Of a DNA stretch of 7,017 nucleotides, positions 5,509 through 7,017 are shown piece after piece (the stretch's first letter is position 1; every line of letters starts with the position of its first letter). This stretch comes from Candidatus Nomurabacteria bacterium CG_4_10_14_0_2_um_filter_30_12 (GTDB lineage Bacteria > Patescibacteriota > Minisyncoccia > Phycocordibacterales > UBA9973), in NCBI GenBank assembly GCA_002792755.1, contig PFOY01000044.1, forward strand, positions 1-7,017, given 5' to 3'. A program made the position numbers and the translations under genes. The notes under the pieces were generated by a model. The model did not search any database. It was not told the DNA's origin and saw nothing but the letters and a program-made list of their open reading frames with translations.

Positions 5509-5850
5509 TTAAAATTTAAGTCCACCAGCTCGCGCGGTATCTGCTACTAATTTTATACGTCCAGTATATCTAAATCCATTTCGATCAAAAACAACTTTAT
5601 CAATTTTCACTTTACTACAAGCTTCTGCAATCATTTTACCTATTTCTTTTGCTCTTTCTGATTTTGTACCTTTTGTTATCTTTATATCACTAGCTTGTGC
5701 TAATGTATTTCCTTTCTCATCATTGATAACTTGTGCATAAATAAATTTATTAGAACGAAATACAGACAATCGAGGACACTCTGAAGTACCAAAAATCTTT
5801 GATCGAATTTTAGCTTTTAATCTTATTCTTTTGTCATTTTTTTTCTGCAT
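5509..5850 (-). CDS. rplR: 50S ribosomal protein L18
   Basis: A 113-residue 5S rRNA-binding protein (uL18) of normal length. Recognisable segments are the basic N-terminus, P-R-L-S-V-F-R-S-N-K-F-I-Y-A-Q-V-I at 26-42, and the C-terminal V-F-D-R-N-G-F-R-Y-T-G-R-I-K at 87-100 ending in A-D-T-A-R-A-G-G-L-K-F. It lies between rplF and rpsE as in most bacterial spc operons. The 38-base gap before it holds three AATTACGAATT-type repeat units, and the start is preceded by A/T-rich sequence with no Shine-Dalgarno. Confidence 0.97.
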   Translation of the reverse strand: MQKKNDKRIRLKAKIRSKIFGTSECPRLSVFRSNKFIYAQVINDEKGNTLAQASDIKITKGTKSERAKEIGKMIAEACSKVKIDKVVFDRNGFRYTGRIKLVADTARAGGLKF

Positions 5851-5855
5851 TTTAA

Positions 5856-5886
5856 ATTCGTAATTCGTAATTATTAATTCGTAATT
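5856..5886 (-). repeat. AATTACGAATT repeat cluster between rplF and rplR
   Basis: On the plus strand ATTCGTAATT occurs at 5856-5865, 5863-5872 (overlapping) and 5877-5886. The last two form a 23-base unit (two AATTACGAA arms around five bases) that matches 6833-6855 at 22 of 23 positions. Sharing this between two separate intergenic gaps suggests a dispersed short repeat rather than chance. Confidence 0.6.
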
Positions 5887-5888
5887 AA

Positions 5889-6422
5889 CTATGCTGTCTT
5901 TTTACCTTGTTTTCTTCTAATAACTTCATTTTCATAACGCATACCTTTTCCTTTATATGGTTCTGGTTTCTTTAGTGCACGGATAGCTGCAGTAAAACTT
6001 CCAACTAATTCTTTATCAATTCCTGTAATTGTAATAACATTCTTCTCTGCTGTTGCTACTATGCCTTCTGGTATAGCTACTATAACTGGATGAGAAAAAC
6101 CTAAAGCAAAATTAAATTCTCTACCTTTAACTTCAGATTTAAACCCAACTCCTTCTAAAATCAATTTCTTTTGATAAGGAGTCTCTACGCCTTTTATCAT
6201 ATTCTTAATATGAGATGCATATGTACCCCAAAGAGAACGAGAAAATTTATCGTTTCTTTTTATATTTAAGGTTATTATCTTGTCTCCTATATTTATAGAT
6301 ATATCGTCACGAAAAATCTTTGTTAAAGTGCCATTTTTACCAACAACTTTTAAAACAGTACCACTTTTTGTGACTTCAACTCCTTTTGGTATTTCTATTT
6401 CTTGTTTTCCTATTCTTGACAT
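5889..6422 (-). CDS. rplF: 50S ribosomal protein L6
   Basis: A 177-residue large-subunit protein (uL6) with two similar domains, of normal length. It begins M-S-R-I-G-K-x-x-I-x-I-P-K-G-V as is typical. Other landmarks are L-W-G-T-Y at 64-68, L-E-G-V-G-F at 89-94, L-G-F-S-H-P-V at 107-113 and the rRNA-binding C-terminal P-E-P-Y-K-G-K-G-M-R-Y at 153-163 with an Arg/Lys-rich end. It starts 9 bases after rpsH. It is the only gene here ending in TAG; the other visible stops are TAA. Confidence 0.98.
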   Translation of the reverse strand: MSRIGKQEIEIPKGVEVTKSGTVLKVVGKNGTLTKIFRDDISINIGDKIITLNIKRNDKFSRSLWGTYASHIKNMIKGVETPYQKKLILEGVGFKSEVKGREFNFALGFSHPVIVAIPEGIVATAEKNVITITGIDKELVGSFTAAIRALKKPEPYKGKGMRYENEVIRRKQGKKTA

Positions 6423-6431
6423 ATAATTTTA

Positions 6432-6818
6432 TTACCAAATTTTAAACAATGCTTCACCACCGACTTGTTCTTTTCTTGCTTCTTTACCTGACAAAATTCC
6501 TTTTGGTGTTGAAAGTACAAGAAGTCCTGATCCATTTCTAACTGAATGTAAATCTTTCATTTTAAAATAAACTCGTCTAGATTGCTTAGAAACTCTTTCT
6601 ACTTCTGTAATTTTAGGATTTTTATCTATATAAGTTAATTTAACCTCCAAAACTGGAAAATCTTTTCTAATTTTTTTTGAAACTTCAGATATATATCCTT
6701 CTTTCTTCAAACATAAAGCTATCGCATTCTTCATATTAGAATATGGAAAAACAACAGACTCTTTACCTGCAAGACTTGCGTTTTTTAGCATTATTATCAT
6801 GTTTGAAATTGAATCCAT
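6432..6818 (-). CDS. rpsH: 30S ribosomal protein S8
   Basis: A 128-residue small-subunit protein (uS8) that binds the central domain of 16S rRNA; its length is normal. The N-terminal part, D-x-I-S-N-M-I-x-x-L-K-N-A, matches the family D-P-I-A-D-M-L-x-x-I-R-N-A. The C-terminal rRNA-binding domain has G-S-G-L-L-V-L-S-T-P-K-G-I-L-S at 96-110 and E-A-R-x-x-x-V-G-G-E at 113-122. In many bacteria S8 represses its own operon by binding a 16S-like hairpin; I saw no such mimic in the short gaps here. It lies 42 bases after rpsN in a gap containing an AATTACGAA repeat. Confidence 0.98.
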   Translation of the reverse strand: MDSISNMIIMLKNASLAGKESVVFPYSNMKNAIALCLKKEGYISEVSKKIRKDFPVLEVKLTYIDKNPKITEVERVSKQSRRVYFKMKDLHSVRNGSGLLVLSTPKGILSGKEARKEQVGGEALFKIW

Positions 6819-6831
6819 AATTGTTTAGTAT

Positions 6832-6855
6832 TTTCGTAATTGTTAATTCGTAATT
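6832..6855 (-). repeat. AATTACGAA repeat pair between rpsN and rpsH
   Basis: TTCGTAATT at 6833-6841 and again at 6847-6855, 14 bases apart, the same period as the copy at 5864-5886; the two 23-base units differ at one position. Both lie in gaps between ribosomal protein genes on the same strand. No function is evident. Confidence 0.55.
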
Positions 6856-6860
6856 GATTT

Positions 6861-7017
6861 TTACCAGCTTGATTTTCTAACTCCGGGAAGCATACCCTCA
6901 TTTGCTAATTCTCTAAAACAAATACGACATACACCAAAATCTCTCATGAATCCATTACCTCGTCCACAACGAAAACATCGATTTTTTTGTCGACTTGAAA
7001 ATTTAGGTGTTTTTTTT
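6861..7017 (-). CDS. rpsN: 30S ribosomal protein S14, zinc (type Z), 5' end outside window
   Basis: The last 51 residues and TAA stop are present. The family is usually about 61 residues, so roughly ten N-terminal residues are missing off the right edge. The Cys-x2-Cys pairs R-C-F-R-C-G and V-C-R-I-C-F-R-E-L-A are the zinc ligands of the short S14 type. The end G-M-L-P-G-V-R-K-S-S-W is characteristic. Its place just before rpsH fits the spc operon order. Confidence 0.96.
   Translation of the reverse strand, partial: KKTPKFSSRQKNRCFRCGRGNGFMRDFGVCRICFRELANEGMLPGVRKSSW

Noticed and set aside
5856..5886. CRISPR-like array
   Set aside because: The repeats are about 10 bases and overlapping or 14 bases apart, with no unique spacers.
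1..7017. Alternative genetic code with UGA as glycine
   Set aside because: No in-frame TGA occurs in any of the conserved genes and glycines use GGN codons; TGA is merely absent among the few stops, as expected at this base composition.

Overview
The window looks like a piece of an AT-rich Candidate Phyla Radiation (Patescibacteria, probably Parcubacteria-like) genome. Four things point there: (i) a ribosomal protein operon in which rplO follows rpsE directly with no rpmD (L30) between them; (ii) archaeal-type UMP and CMP kinases instead of the usual bacterial PyrH and Cmk; (iii) a double zinc-ribbon, Cys/Asn-rich protein of a kind I associate with this group; (iv) small, tightly packed genes in strongly AT-rich DNA. 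The assignment comes from protein and gene-order recognition, not from a 16S gene. All nine visible stop codons are TAA or TAG and no in-frame TGA occurs, so nothing suggests the UGA-glycine code of Gracilibacteria/Absconditabacteria.

Layout from right to left, in the direction of most genes. Bases 7017-3056 on the minus strand hold the 3' half of the S10-spc ribosomal operon: rpsN (S14, zinc type, 5' end outside the window), rpsH, rplF, rplR, rpsE, rplO and secY. They encode small- and large-subunit ribosomal proteins plus the SecYEG channel subunit. The operon ends at a hairpin terminator (3003-3029) that works on both strands and is shared with a convergent plus-strand gene, a CMP-kinase-like protein (2437-3003). 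To its left, an adenylate-kinase-like gene and an archaeal-type UMP kinase gene form a minus-strand pair (2249-970). Three nucleoside monophosphate kinases of different base specificity therefore sit side by side. The left end (923-1, minus) is the zinc-ribbon protein, cut off by the window edge.

The most unusual structure lies between the divergent kinase genes. A 118-base element (2250-2367) has perfect terminal inverted repeats, two further nested stems, and a 6-base direct repeat TTGCAT on each side. It looks like a short non-autonomous mobile element (MITE/REP-like) that landed exactly on the adk start codon. Removing it with one TTGCAT copy restores a start context, AATTATATGCAAATAC, that matches the start of rplO in this same window. 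The insertion has therefore replaced the native leader of an apparently essential gene with a highly structured one.

Other themes: almost no gene here has a Shine-Dalgarno sequence, and starts are instead preceded by A/T-rich AATTAT-like sequence. A 23-base AATTACGAA-based repeat occurs in two different intergenic gaps of the ribosomal operon.
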